Shown here: piece after piece, positions 43,401-53,273 of the stretch
Layout of the letters: the number at the start of each line of letters is the position of its first letter
How positions within the stretch are numbered: the first letter of the stretch is position 1
Assembly: GCA_027475525.1 (NCBI GenBank)
Contig: JAMWFC010000091.1
Coordinates: forward strand, 1,032,042-1,096,041
Length of the DNA stretch: 64,000 nucleotides
Origin: Macrolepiota albuminosa
Lineage: Eukaryota; Basidiomycota; Agaricomycetes; Agaricales; Agaricaceae
Direction of reading: 5' to 3'
Made by a program: the position numbers and the translations under genes
Notes under the pieces: model-generated
Databases searched by the model: none
What the model was told of the DNA's origin: nothing
Seen by the model: only the letters and a program-made list of their open reading frames with translations

Positions 43401-45444
43401 TCTTCTGCTATTGCCTCATGAAAAGAACAAAAGTTAGTGTTATGTGCACCAACTTTATATACACATGCTATATTGGCATAGACAGCACTGAAACTTGCTG
43501 AATCAATCAATACCCTGTTTTATATGGGCTTGGCCAGCTAGAAGTAGGGCCCCATTGGAGTGTATGTTGAGGATGAGGTCAACTTCTTGCTCACCATAGC
43601 TGTCAATATTCTCTATAGTGATCTCCTACAGTGGCTGCTCAAGCGGCTCTTTCAAGTATGGTGAGGATAGCAGTGGTAGTAGTGGATTATGTACAAGTAG
43701 TGATTCATAGTTCTTTTGGCATTGAATAGCATCATAGTAGTCTGCATTTAGCTGTGTTGGTATTTGTATATATTGGCTGTGTTCATGGAGTGGTGGCAAT
43801 AGTTGTGGCTAACATAGTATGCATATTTAAGGATTGGGTTCTGCTTCCACTGTTGAGTAAGCATCTCCCACCAAATTCAAATCTTCACTGTTACTAGAGA
43901 GAGGTGTGAGTAGCTTGTCAATGTCAAAAAAATCTGCATCTGATGTTTGTTCTTTCTCATTGTGTGCAGTGTGTGTATCTAAATTGAATTTAAAATCATG
44001 GCTTGGTAGAATACCCAATAAATATCTCAAATATTGAATGACCTTGCAGTCCTTTTATTTTATTGCAACCTACTAGCATGTATGCAGCACAACCAAACAG
44101 TATCCAACACATGGCTTTTTACCCTTGTATACCTCAAAAGAAGTCTGGTTGTGTGCAAATGCTGATGTCAGACAGTGATTGTGGACATGGCAATATGAGC
44201 TTAGAGCATATGTCCAGAAACTTGGTGGGAAGTTAGCTTTTGCTAATATTGATGTAATTGCTTCATCAATTGTCCTGTTAAGTTGTTCTGCAATGCTGTT
44301 TAGTTGAAAAGTAGCTGTGTTGGTAAATTCAACTCATATCTCCTCTGATCTGTAGAAATCCATGAATTTATTTGAAGTATACTCACTACCTTTGTCAACA
44401 TATATGCATTTGATTTTCTTCTCCATGTATCATTCAGCTTGAGCTTTGAAAGACTTGAAGGCTGCCAGTACATTGCTTTTCTGTAGCATATTGTAAACTT
44501 CCATTCATCTTGTACTATCATTGGTAAATCTTATTTACCACCTACAATTTGTTTGGTATCTGCTTACTTGCATCGGCCCATGCATATCACTGAAAATTCT
44601 ACCAAGCACCTCTGTTGCTCTATCTGTTACATGAAAAAAAGAAGCTCAATGTTGTTTTCTTTGCAAGTAAGGTTCACAGACATGGGTCAGTGTAGGGCTT
44701 GACAACAGCATGAGATCACTTGTGAGCTTTTCCTGGATCAGCTGTTTGAGCCTGTCAGTGCCTAGATGACACATGTTTCTGTGCAGCAAAGATCGGTTTA
44801 TTTGATGAAGATGTTGGTCTGAGATAGGATATATTTGCAGTGTGGAATAGTGACAAAACAAGTGTTTTATTATCTAATTGGAAGTCAAAGTGTCATTAAT
44901 AAAAGCTGTAAAGATTAACTTGTTCTTAATAGAAAAGAAAACTTTGCATCCACAAAAGGTCATAATGAAACTACAGTGTACAGAAAGTGAAGTGATAGAA
45001 AGTAAATTGTTGGCTAACTCAGATATGAACAGGACATTTGTGAAGACAATATCATTTAGCATTCTTTTATTCTGATTCTCTTCTTTCAGTCTGAACTGTA
45101 CTGATTCCTTTTCAGCTGAATATACAGTCACATTATTTATTAAACATATTGGCACTCTTCAGAGTATGAACATGTCTGGAACAAACCATTCTCGATGTGG
45201 AATCATAGAACTTATGGCATCAGAGTCTGTATTCCACAGCAAATTAAATAGGGTAGTCAGTAGTAGAAAAGATCTACAAACTGCAGCTTCTGCCTTGACA
45301 GCTGGGCTATTGCAACTTTCCTCAACTTTTGGAGTTTCTGCAGCTTTAGCTGCTGAGTGTTCTTTATGGTAGCCTCCACACTTTTTGGATTTGGAATTTT
45401 CATCCCCTTTTTCATGTGGGTACATGCAGACTAAAGAACTGGAC
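43401..45444 (-). pseudogene. Copia E integrase, protease and end of gag
   Basis: From 45444 down: gag end (THMKKGMKIPNPKSVEAT frame), protease region near 45230 (NTDSDAISSMIPHREWFV), FTNVLFISELANNLLSITSL, a stretch of TFCGCKVFFSIKNKLIFTAF, gag_pre-integrase (HRNMCHLGTDRLKQLIQEKL and THVCEPYLQRKQH), integrase core around 44640-44300, and the acidic integrase-RT linker near 43830-44030 (DADFFDIDKLLTPLSSNSED). Many stops. The order is that of copia elements. Confidence 0.77.
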
Positions 45445-45946
45445 TGTCAGGTTCCACTAAGTCAGGAGCTTTCCAGAAAAGCAATATCCTTATAAGGTAG
45501 ACTTGATTTACATGTACTTGGGTGTCTGAAACTCTGGATTGAGCTCTGGGGTTCAAGATGCAAACAGGGGGATTTCCAGGATAAGGGACTTAGTCCAGTA
45601 GACGGGTGAAGTTGAAAAGAGTTAAAGGGATGGAGTCAAGTTGAGAACTGGAGGTTCCAAGACAAGACCCGGTCAGTAAAGTTTAAGTTGCAGAGTGCAT
45701 ATCAATCTTAAGAGCACATGAATAAATTGAGCGTGCTAGTTGAAGTGTGCCAGCCAAGCATACCAGTCAGTGCATACCAGTCAATCAAAGGGCACACAAG
45801 CAATCAAATGTAATATCAAGACTAGCGAATACAAGGAGGGAGCTACTCTATAAGTACTATGGGGTTCTGGGGTGTCTGAAACAAGTTCCAGGGGGCATTG
45901 AGTAATGGAAGGGGACTGTATACCAGGGATTGTGCGTGTGGGGCGC

Positions 45947-46590
45947 TGTGGTAGGGGAATGGACTCTGCAGATGGAGATATGCCGTGGAGGAGGTATGGC
46001 GCGCGAAACAGATTCGGCACAAACGAGAGGAAGTTCACATAAAACGACAAGAAATGGGAAGTAGGAAGGGTGAACGAAAAGTTAGATGGACGGATTGGGA
46101 AATCGAATGTACGAGTATGGCAAGAGAGAAATAAGGTTCGGAATTATGAGACCGACCAGTGGTCGAAATGTAAATGCGGGTGGAAATCGACGATGGGAGG
46201 CGTACGGGGCAGGTATCGGCGATCCAGAGGACCTGTAGAATAGGTATAAAAAGACTGCATTATTGAATGAAAAGACAGGTTTTCATACCCCACTTTTCCG
46301 GTCTGTGTTTCGTCTTTGGCTGCTTGGGACTTCTCTCAAAACTTTGACCCTCTATTGTCTGATACCTTGGTCTTGTTGACATCTCAGACGACGTCGACCT
46401 TGTTTTTCCTTATCACACTCAGACTCCTCTTGCGCAAATGTTCTCTATTCTCCTCCTGCAACATTCGTACCCTACGTGGGGACTATTACGCTGCTACTTC
46501 CTTCTTCCTTCGTCGCCTACTCGTGTTCTGCCCACAGGAAACAACCGACTACCGAGGACATTCCCTCAGTGAGAGCATCCCTCTTCTACA
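45947..46590 (+). repeat. 5' LTR of element F
   Basis: 644 bp, TGTGGTAGGGGAATGG to CCCTCTTCTACA. A clear TATA box (GGTATAAAAAG, 46243-46253) marks the promoter. The transcript start is expected about 25-30 nt downstream. Confidence 0.95.
46243..46253 (+). promoter_or_regulatory. TATA box in the 5' LTR of element F
   Basis: GGTATAAAAAG, a strong match to the eukaryotic TATA consensus, about 340 nt before the LTR end. The same box is in the 3' LTR at about 53562-53572. Confidence 0.7.
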
Positions 46591-46593
46591 GAT

Positions 46594-46610
46594 TGGTGAC
46601 CGAGACAGGG
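46594..46610 (+). other. Primer-binding site of element F (tRNA 3'-end type)
   Basis: Three to four bases after the 5' LTR the sequence reads TTGGTGACCGAGACAGG. It starts with TGG, complementary to the CCA end of a tRNA. Which tRNA is unclear. No complement of it was seen in the LTR, so self-priming does not apply. Confidence 0.55.
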
Positions 46611-46647
46611 GGGTGGTTCATCGAGTTATTTCTTGAGAGAGGACGTG

Positions 46648-48015
46648 ATGGCTACGCGAGAGGATCGTGATACACTGCAGAATGAAGGGATCGAAGGAGC
46701 CGAGGGTTTGACGACTTCGACTAGCGTGACGTCTGGAACGGAGAGTGTTAGCATGGTAATCCCTATGCCGACTCCACATGACAACCACGCACCGTATTTC
46801 GAAGGAGATAGAGTGCAGGACTTCCTCGACTCGTTAGAACAACACGCGGATCGAGCTAGGGTGTCACACGAGCACCTTCCGGGCTATGTGCTCCGTTACT
46901 GCTCGAAGAAGGTTCGGCGTGTAATCGAAGATTCTCAGGAGCTGTTGGAGGACGACTGGGTTGCAACAAGGACTATGTTGATCGATTTATATGGGTCAAA
47001 TGACTTACCTCCAAAAACGAGCGCGGATAAGTTGAGGGCTTGGACGAAGAAACACGGAACGAATGGCAACATTGACACGATACAGGATGTGGATGAGTAT
47101 TATTGGAACTTTAAACGACTTTTGAACCCGTTAATTCGCGAACCGAGACAGATATTGGACAACGACTTGAACTTATGCTTTTATCGAGGGATACCGGAGG
47201 AACTGAGGAAAAGGGTGAGAAGAAGGATACTGGTGGTGAACCAGAAGGCGACAAATGCACCGCGTATCGTGGATCAGTTGAAGTGGCTTCGGGCGGAATT
47301 TGATGAAACGGACATTGACGCTGAGTTGTCGGAGGTGGACTTGGAGAGTGGTGATGAGGGGAGCGATTCGGACGAAGACAGCAAGGCAGAGGAGAGGAGG
47401 CGTAGAGACTCAACTAAAGAAAGGAAGAGGAAGAGGACAGTGAAATTTGACCTGAAACCGACAGTGAAAACAATTCCGACAGACCAGGGATCAGAGGGAA
47501 AGATCGAGGAATTGGTGAGAGGAATTGAACAGCTAAGGATCGCGATGGCAGAGGTGAGGGGTTCGAAGGAATCGGCAGGGAACAGAACGTCTGGGCAAAG
47601 ATGCGGAATGGGAGGGTGCAAGTGCCCTGACGACCACCCTTTTGGGTACAACAATTGTCCACACACGCACCGACTCCTCAAAGAGGAACTCGTTCAGTAC
47701 GATAAGAGAGGGAGACTGGTTTTGATGGATGGAGGGGAGCTTCCGCCGCCGACCCATGAGGCAGGGGGGGTTGCACAGAAGATTAGGGACAACAAAAGAG
47801 CGAGGACAGAAGCGAAGGGAAAGAAGGTAGAGAGAGATGTTCCACCGCATATGGCCTCGACTAGTTTGGCAGGGTTACAGTTGGATGGGAGGGATGTTCT
47901 GACACGGGAAGCCTTTGGAGTGGAGATGGTGGAGGTCACCCCAGCCTGGCGAGCGGTTGTAAATCCAGCAGTTCGCACGCAGAAGGACGAAGTTTGTTAT
48001 GATCCGAAAAAGTGA
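46648..48015 (+). CDS. Element F Gag
   Basis: 455 residues from the first ATG (46648; the frame is open a few codons earlier without ATG). Capsid-type helical blocks: APYFEGDRVQDFLDSLEQHA, LPGYVLRYCSKKVRRVIEDS, DWVATRTMLIDLYGSNDLPP, DVDEYYWNFKRLLNPLIREP and LNLCFYRGIPEELRKRVRRR. An acidic stretch and a basic KERKRKRTVKF follow. The nucleocapsid-like part has the cysteines C-x4-C-x-C-x(3)-H and NNCPHTH, not the usual CCHC knuckle. Gag would form the cytoplasmic particle that packages element RNA. The frame ends at TGA 48013-48015, but the same frame is open beyond it into the protease, so the stop may be a recent CGA-to-TGA change or a readthrough site. Confidence 0.9.
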   Translation: MATREDRDTLQNEGIEGAEGLTTSTSVTSGTESVSMVIPMPTPHDNHAPYFEGDRVQDFLDSLEQHADRARVSHEHLPGYVLRYCSKKVRRVIEDSQELLEDDWVATRTMLIDLYGSNDLPPKTSADKLRAWTKKHGTNGNIDTIQDVDEYYWNFKRLLNPLIREPRQILDNDLNLCFYRGIPEELRKRVRRRILVVNQKATNAPRIVDQLKWLRAEFDETDIDAELSEVDLESGDEGSDSDEDSKAEERRRRDSTKERKRKRTVKFDLKPTVKTIPTDQGSEGKIEELVRGIEQLRIAMAEVRGSKESAGNRTSGQRCGMGGCKCPDDHPFGYNNCPHTHRLLKEELVQYDKRGRLVLMDGGELPPPTHEAGGVAQKIRDNKRARTEAKGKKVERDVPPHMASTSLAGLQLDGRDVLTREAFGVEMVEVTPAWRAVVNPAVRTQKDEVCYDPKK

Positions 48016-49188
48016 CCGCTCACTATAAAAGTACCAGCAAAGACGGATGGGCAGGTTCCCAAGACAAGAGAGGCGGAAGGGAAGGGAGAGTCGGCGTTAG
48101 AGGGAGGAAGGGAAAAGAAATTGATGGCACCAAAGCCTCACGAGTTCAGAGCTCCACAGCATCCGAAACCTCCGATTCAAAATACGAAGGAGGGAGCGAA
48201 AAAGAAGGGGAAGGTTGAGGATGAGAGCAATGGAGGAGGGAAGGAGAACAGTGGAGGAGGAAAGGGTCATCCGTCATACCATTTCACCTCGTCGGTACAA
48301 GAGAAGGTGGACTTCGACGCAATGGAATCACGGTTACTGGATCAGACAATAATTACGATGTCCGTGGGTCAGTTTTTAGGTTGCTCACCGGAGTTCCAGA
48401 AGCGCGTGGCCAACCTGACCAGAACTCGTCGGGAGTACATCGACAAGATGGTAGTGGCTAGTACAATTGAAAGTTCGGAGGAAACGTGTCTGTGCGGGTG
48501 TGCAGAGCTAAGAACGGAGGGGGTGCTGGATGAAGAAGTTGAAACAATAAACTCGAAGGTATTGATGGAATACGATTCCAAGGCGATCACGGAGGAAGCT
48601 GTGGAAGTGAGGTACGCATTGGCGGTCAAGTTGCACAAAAGCCCTGTTCCCTTGTTCGCGATGGTAACAGGAAAGTTTGAAGGGTTTTTCAGAGGGGTGA
48701 AGACAGTGTTCATGGTGGATACGGGATCAGAGTTGAATCTTTGCCCAGGGTACCTCTATGAAAAGACGAAGCTCTCTTTGGATCTCGATGGGACGCGATG
48801 GTCTTTAAAAGGGATACATGGAGATCCAGTGCAGTTGAAGGGATGTGCAAGGGATGTGTCTGTCAGGATTGGGGGACGCGTGTTCAACCATCACTTTTTT
48901 GTCAATGGGGCAGTAAGAGGCTCGGAAGCTACAGGGGACGTGATTCTTAGGCAACCATGGCTACAATGGTACTCGGCATGTCTCCAGTACGATTGATTGG
49001 GAGGGATGACGATGAGGATTTGGCAGGATGGGTATAAGGGGGACAAAGCAACCTTGTCGGTACCTCTTACGACTCCCGATGCAAGCAGGAACAAGTCTAC
49101 GCTGGACTCTGAATCAGGACATTCACACCCAAAGTGCCGGCATAATCCCACCATAGAAGATGAAGAAGATGAGGAGGCGGGAAACTGA
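48016..49188 (+). CDS. Element F protease frame, in frame with gag
   Basis: The gag frame continues after its TGA: PLTIKVPAKTDGQVPKTREA, then a basic linker, YHFTSSVQEKVDFDAMESRL and QLGCSPEFQKRVANLTRTRR-like helices. The retropepsin follows: RGVKTVFMVDTGSELNLCPG (catalytic Asp codon 48718-48720) and GDVILRQPWLQWYSACLQYD. A second TGA (48994-48996) interrupts it. After that the frame goes on with LGGMTMRIWQDGYKGDKATL to the natural TGA at 49186-49188. Both internal TGA codons fit CGA deamination. If translated it would be part of a Gag-Pro polyprotein. No start codon of its own is needed. Confidence 0.8.
49179..49185 (+). promoter_or_regulatory. Predicted -1 ribosomal frameshift site GGGAAAC
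   Basis: The heptamer G GGA AAC lies in the correct phase of the Gag-Pro frame and is followed at once by its stop TGA. Slipping back one base gives GGG AAA CTG AAG ATG, the pol frame, which opens only at 49173, so the overlap is 16 nt and the heptamer is the only slippery site in it. A small stem (AGG-C-CTGG / CCAG-CCT, about 49204-49221) lies 18 nt downstream. Confidence 0.7.
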
Positions 49189-49190
49189 AG

Positions 49191-52100
49191 ATGGATGCGG
49201 GGTCAAGGCCTGGTTACCAGCCTGTATCCATTCCATGCCTCGGAGAAAGTTTGTTTGCTATGCTTGGGTCGTATGAGATTGGTGATAGGATGGAGGATGA
49301 CGGGCAGAGTTTGAGAATGGAGGAGAGTGTTGGATGGGAGCTTAATTGTGCGCAAGAATTGATGGAGAGGAATCCGCCAGAGACTTATGATGGTTTGCTT
49401 CGACGATTTGCTTTGGCGGCGCCGCGGACAGTGAAGCCTCAGATCACACCGTGGACGAAACGAGTGTTTGAAGAAGAAAAAGACAGTACAAATATCACTT
49501 TATCAGCCAGATTACTACAACGGAGGACGAAGTACAAGCCAGTGGATAGGAAGGTTAGACCAGTACCGAGTTATATGCTGAATCCAGAAGGGCAGATTTT
49601 CCAGCCAGTTTTGATTGGCGAGCAACGACCGCTGCCATTGGAGCCTCCATCGGTACAAGATTTCGTTCCAACTACTAAGCTAATGAGGGAACGGCTGGAT
49701 AGTATTCTGGGGAGGGTTCCGGAGGGGTTTCTGAAGCCGAGGGAGGTAGATCTGCTGGTTTACGTTTTGGTTAGCAGGGAGGATGCATTGGCCTTTGACG
49801 ATTCCGAGCGAGTGATGTTTTCACCGAAGTACTTCGACAATTATGAAATTCCAGTGATCGAGCATACTCCCTGGGTTCAGCAACCGATTCGAATTCCTAA
49901 AGCTATTGAGGAGCAGGTCAGGGAAACCTTGATGGCACAGGAACGGGCTGGGAAGTTTGAACCCTCGACAGCGTCTTACAGGTCTAGAATTTTTGCTGTA
50001 GTGAAGAAGAATGGCATAAGGATTGTTCAGGACGTACAGGAGTTAAACAAAGTCACGGTGCAAGATGCGGCGTTGCCTCCTAGGGTGGATGATTTTGCAG
50101 AAGGATTTGTGGGGAGAGGAGTTTATGGATTGTGCGACCTATTTGCAGGATATGATGGAAGGAGGTTGGCAATGATTTCGAGGCCTTTGACAACGTTTGG
50201 GTGCAGTCTCGGGGCAAGAAGAGGGACAACTTTGCCTCAGGGAGCGACAAATTCTTTACCGGAATTCCAGAAGTGTGTTGACCATACGATCAAAGAGGAA
50301 ATGGAGGCTCGGCCGCCTAATGGTAAAGGTTTTGTTGATGACGTAGGGATCATGGGGCCAAAGTCGTGGTATGGCGGAATCGAAATCGCACCAGGAATCA
50401 GGAAGGCGATTTACGAGTATGCAACGATTCTGGACCGATTCTTCGCACATTTTATTGAAGCTGGCATCACGGCCTCGGGGAAGAAACTAATTCTTGCTAC
50501 GCCAATGTTAAACATTGTGGGTACAGTGGTCTCGATGGAGGGTTGGCACTTAGAACGAGGACTGGTGACCAGGGCCGAGAAATGGCCAGTTCCGGAAGAT
50601 GTGTCGGATGTCCGGTCATTCTTGGGAACGGCAGGAGTGGGCAGGCGATGGATTAGGAATTTTTCTCTCGTCGCAAGGCCATTGACTATGCTGACCAGGA
50701 GGTCGGAGAGAGAGTTCTTTTTCGGAGAAGACGAATTGGAAGCGATGAACTCCATAAAAGTTCTCATCACGACAGCCCCGGTTCTTATTGCGATCGAGTA
50801 TGAAGATGCGAGAAAACATTCGAGGTTGAGCTATTTGGAGGGAAAGGATCTGGATGGGTTGGTGGTTGTTGGAGTGGACTTGTGTAAGAATGGAGCGGGG
50901 TGGATCCTGCAACAATTTCGAGGGAAGGAGAAGAAACCAGCATTATTTGGGTCGTGCACCTTTAATGAAACAGAATCGAGGTACTCGCAGCCTAAGTGCA
51001 AACTCTACGGGCTTTTCCAGGCGTTGAAAGCATTGAGGCATAGAGTCTGGGGAATCTATTTTTGTGTGGATGTCAATGCGAAATTCCTGGTGGAGATGAT
51101 CAAGAATCCCGACTTACCGAACGCACCAATGACTAGATGGATCCTCTACATTTCCTTGTTCGACTTCTCTTTGAATCATGTTCCGGCACAAGCACACCAA
51201 GGTCCAGACGGGCTTTCGAGACGAAGAAAGGCGGAGGACGACTCCAAGGAATCGGATGCTGAAGAATTTCTGGACAGATTTGTTGGTCAGGGCACTGTGA
51301 AGCGCGGACAAAGTACAGGGAGGTTGTCAGAACTTACGGGGTGGCTTGAAAGGGAAGGTGTTGGATGGGAATCTATGGCCTTCGCTGTTCTGGCGGAATG
51401 TGTGAGGCTGATGCCAGAGACACCCTATGCGACCTTCCAGACGAGTTCTACGGCGCTTTATATGCCAATATTTGGAATGGACGGAAAAAGGACTGAGGGG
51501 AGGGAGGAGATGGAACAACGTGAAGTGATCGCAGCGTGTCTTTCATCGACGGCGGCGGATTCGCACGTATTCTTAGGCCAAGACTTTTGTAAGAGGCGAG
51601 CAAAAGAGGAGGAGGAGTTGACTTTTTTGTGGGGTAACGAGTTCATCACAATGGCGGTTTCACGATACTCTTGGAGTCTGCATTGCGATCAAGGTGATGC
51701 TTCAGAGGTTGTATGTGCTGCACATCGGTTTGGGGTGAAAGACCAGGAACCGGATGGGGTATGGACTGATATTAAGGAATACTTGAAGACTTTTGCGGTG
51801 CCATCAACGTACAGGACGGAGAACGAACAAAAGAGATTCATTAAAGCCACCAAAAGATACTTCTTGTACGATGATCGGCTATGGTTAGTTCCGGTGAAGG
51901 GGAGGCAACCGAGATTGGTAGTGGTTAGTCGGGATAGGAGGAAGAAGCTTATTGCGGACGCTCATAATGACGCTGGGCACCGAGGACACGATGCGACTTA
52001 CAAGACATTGTGCAAACAATTTTACTGGCTGAATCTGTATGATGATGTGGCGTACTTCATACAATCTTGCAACGTTTGCCAACTCAGATCGAAAACAAGG

Positions 52101-53273
52101 CCTAAGGTCGCGTTTTTGCCTACATGGAGTGCTGCTATCCTTCGTTATTTCTGCCTGGACACCGTGCATATGGGGGATGGATATGGAGGGAAGAAGTACC
52201 TTCTTCAAGGAATGGAACCAGCTATAGGTTGGCCGGAGGTGAGAGCGTCAAGGAAAGCAGACTCGGTGGCGTGGGGAAAGTTTATGTATGAAGATATCAT
52301 CTGCAGGTTTGGTCACATCCCCGTTTTCATCACCAATGGAGGGAAGGAATTTCTGGGGGCAGCAGAGTACGTTTACCGGCAGTATGGGGTCGCGGTCGTC
52401 GTGTCATCGCCTTATCACCCGGAGGGGAATGGGATAGCAGAGAGAGCCCATAAAACCTTGTGCGATTCAATTCTGAACGCATGTGGGCGTGATTCTGGGA
52501 AATGGCCTTTGTTTGTCGAAGCAGGACTGTTAGCTATGAGGACGACAACGTCGCGAATGACGGGACACACTCCTTATTTCCTGTTGTATGGCCGTCGACC
52601 GTTTTTTGCCTTCGACATGACGGATGTCACTTGGGAAGCACTAGAATGGGATCAGGTTAGAACAACGGAAGATTTACTCGCTGTGCAAATAAAGCAACTG
52701 GTGAGAAGGGATGAGAAGCTAGTGATTGCTTTGGAGCAGCAAAAGAAGGCTAGGGAGAGGGCAGTCGAAGCATTTAACGAGAAGTTTCGGAAGGTATTGT
52801 CGAGTGGGGACTTTGCCGAGGGTACATGGGTGCTCGTTCACGAATCTTGGATAGAAGGTCAAAAGGGGCATAAGTTCGCCCTTCGTTGGTCTGGGCCGTA
52901 TATCATTCATCAAAAACTCAGAGACACAACTTATCGACTTCGTGAGCTTGATGGGACAGTTAAACGGGAATCGGTCGCTGCAAGCAGACTCAAAATTTTT
53001 TATTACAGAGAGGAATTTCAAACAATTAGGACAGTAGGATCGACACGACAGACTTGGATGGACGAAGATGGTCATGACCTTAGAGAGAGAGGCTCCTGCA
53101 CATGGTACGGCGAGGACTGGGTGTTAAAGGTAAACGAGGAAGCCGCGACAGTCGAGGATATGGGCAAAGATGGATCGTCGCCGTTGGAGTTTCTGAACGT
53201 GGGATGGTTGGCTGCTGAGTGTGCATTGAATGACGATGGGGTCATCGTCAAAGGAACCCCCGGTCTGTGGTAG
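49191..53273 (+). CDS. Element F Pol: RT, RNase H, integrase
   Basis: 1360 codons, uninterrupted. The first ATG of the frame is 49191, but expression is likely by frameshift from Gag-Pro. RT holds IFAVVKKNGIRIVQDVQELN, GLCDLFAGYDGRRLA (Asp 316) and GFVDDVGIMG (Asp 383, 384; FVDD for YxDD). RNase H begins VVVGVDLCKNGAGWIL (Asp 563). The integrase zinc end has HNDAGHRGHD ... CNVCQ (His 925, Cys 960 and 963). The core has CLDTVHM (Asp 990) and GNGIAERAHKTL (Glu 1084), but ITNGGKEF has Asn 1049 where the second catalytic Asp is expected (GAT to AAT). A GPY/F-type module (KFALRWSGPYIIHQKL, TTYRLRELDG) and a C-terminal extension follow; there is no chromodomain. The stop lies within the first bases of the 3' LTR. 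Confidence 0.95.
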   Translation: MDAGSRPGYQPVSIPCLGESLFAMLGSYEIGDRMEDDGQSLRMEESVGWELNCAQELMERNPPETYDGLLRRFALAAPRTVKPQITPWTKRVFEEEKDSTNITLSARLLQRRTKYKPVDRKVRPVPSYMLNPEGQIFQPVLIGEQRPLPLEPPSVQDFVPTTKLMRERLDSILGRVPEGFLKPREVDLLVYVLVSREDALAFDDSERVMFSPKYFDNYEIPVIEHTPWVQQPIRIPKAIEEQVRETLMAQERAGKFEPSTASYRSRIFAVVKKNGIRIVQDVQELNKVTVQDAALPPRVDDFAEGFVGRGVYGLCDLFAGYDGRRLAMISRPLTTFGCSLGARRGTTLPQGATNSLPEFQKCVDHTIKEEMEARPPNGKGFVDDVGIMGPKSWYGGIEIAPGIRKAIYEYATILDRFFAHFIEAGITASGKKLILATPMLNIVGTVVSMEGWHLERGLVTRAEKWPVPEDVSDVRSFLGTAGVGRRWIRNFSLVARPLTMLTRRSEREFFFGEDELEAMNSIKVLITTAPVLIAIEYEDARKHSRLSYLEGKDLDGLVVVGVDLCKNGAGWILQQFRGKEKKPALFGSCTFNETESRYSQPKCKLYGLFQALKALRHRVWGIYFCVDVNAKFLVEMIKNPDLPNAPMTRWILYISLFDFSLNHVPAQAHQGPDGLSRRRKAEDDSKESDAEEFLDRFVGQGTVKRGQSTGRLSELTGWLEREGVGWESMAFAVLAECVRLMPETPYATFQTSSTALYMPIFGMDGKRTEGREEMEQREVIAACLSSTAADSHVFLGQDFCKRRAKEEEELTFLWGNEFITMAVSRYSWSLHCDQGDASEVVCAAHRFGVKDQEPDGVWTDIKEYLKTFAVPSTYRTENEQKRFIKATKRYFLYDDRLWLVPVKGRQPRLVVVSRDRRKKLIADAHNDAGHRGHDATYKTLCKQFYWLNLYDDVAYFIQSCNVCQLRSKTRPKVAFLPTWSAAILRYFCLDTVHMGDGYGGKKYLLQGMEPAIGWPEVRASRKADSVAWGKFMYEDIICRFGHIPVFITNGGKEFLGAAEYVYRQYGVAVVVSSPYHPEGNGIAERAHKTLCDSILNACGRDSGKWPLFVEAGLLAMRTTTSRMTGHTPYFLLYGRRPFFAFDMTDVTWEALEWDQVRTTEDLLAVQIKQLVRRDEKLVIALEQQKKARERAVEAFNEKFRKVLSSGDFAEGTWVLVHESWIEGQKGHKFALRWSGPYIIHQKLRDTTYRLRELDGTVKRESVAASRLKIFYYREEFQTIRTVGSTRQTWMDEDGHDLRERGSCTWYGEDWVLKVNEEAATVEDMGKDGSSPLEFLNVGWLAAECALNDDGVIVKGTPGLW

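Noticed and set aside
47111..47681. Minus-strand frames of 80-135 codons over element F gag
   Set aside because: Ser-rich antisense shadows of the acidic/basic gag C-terminal region.
48016..48120. Possible intron between gag and protease of element F
   Set aside because: No good donor, branch and acceptor set was seen. The gag frame is open throughout apart from the TGA, so an intron is not needed.
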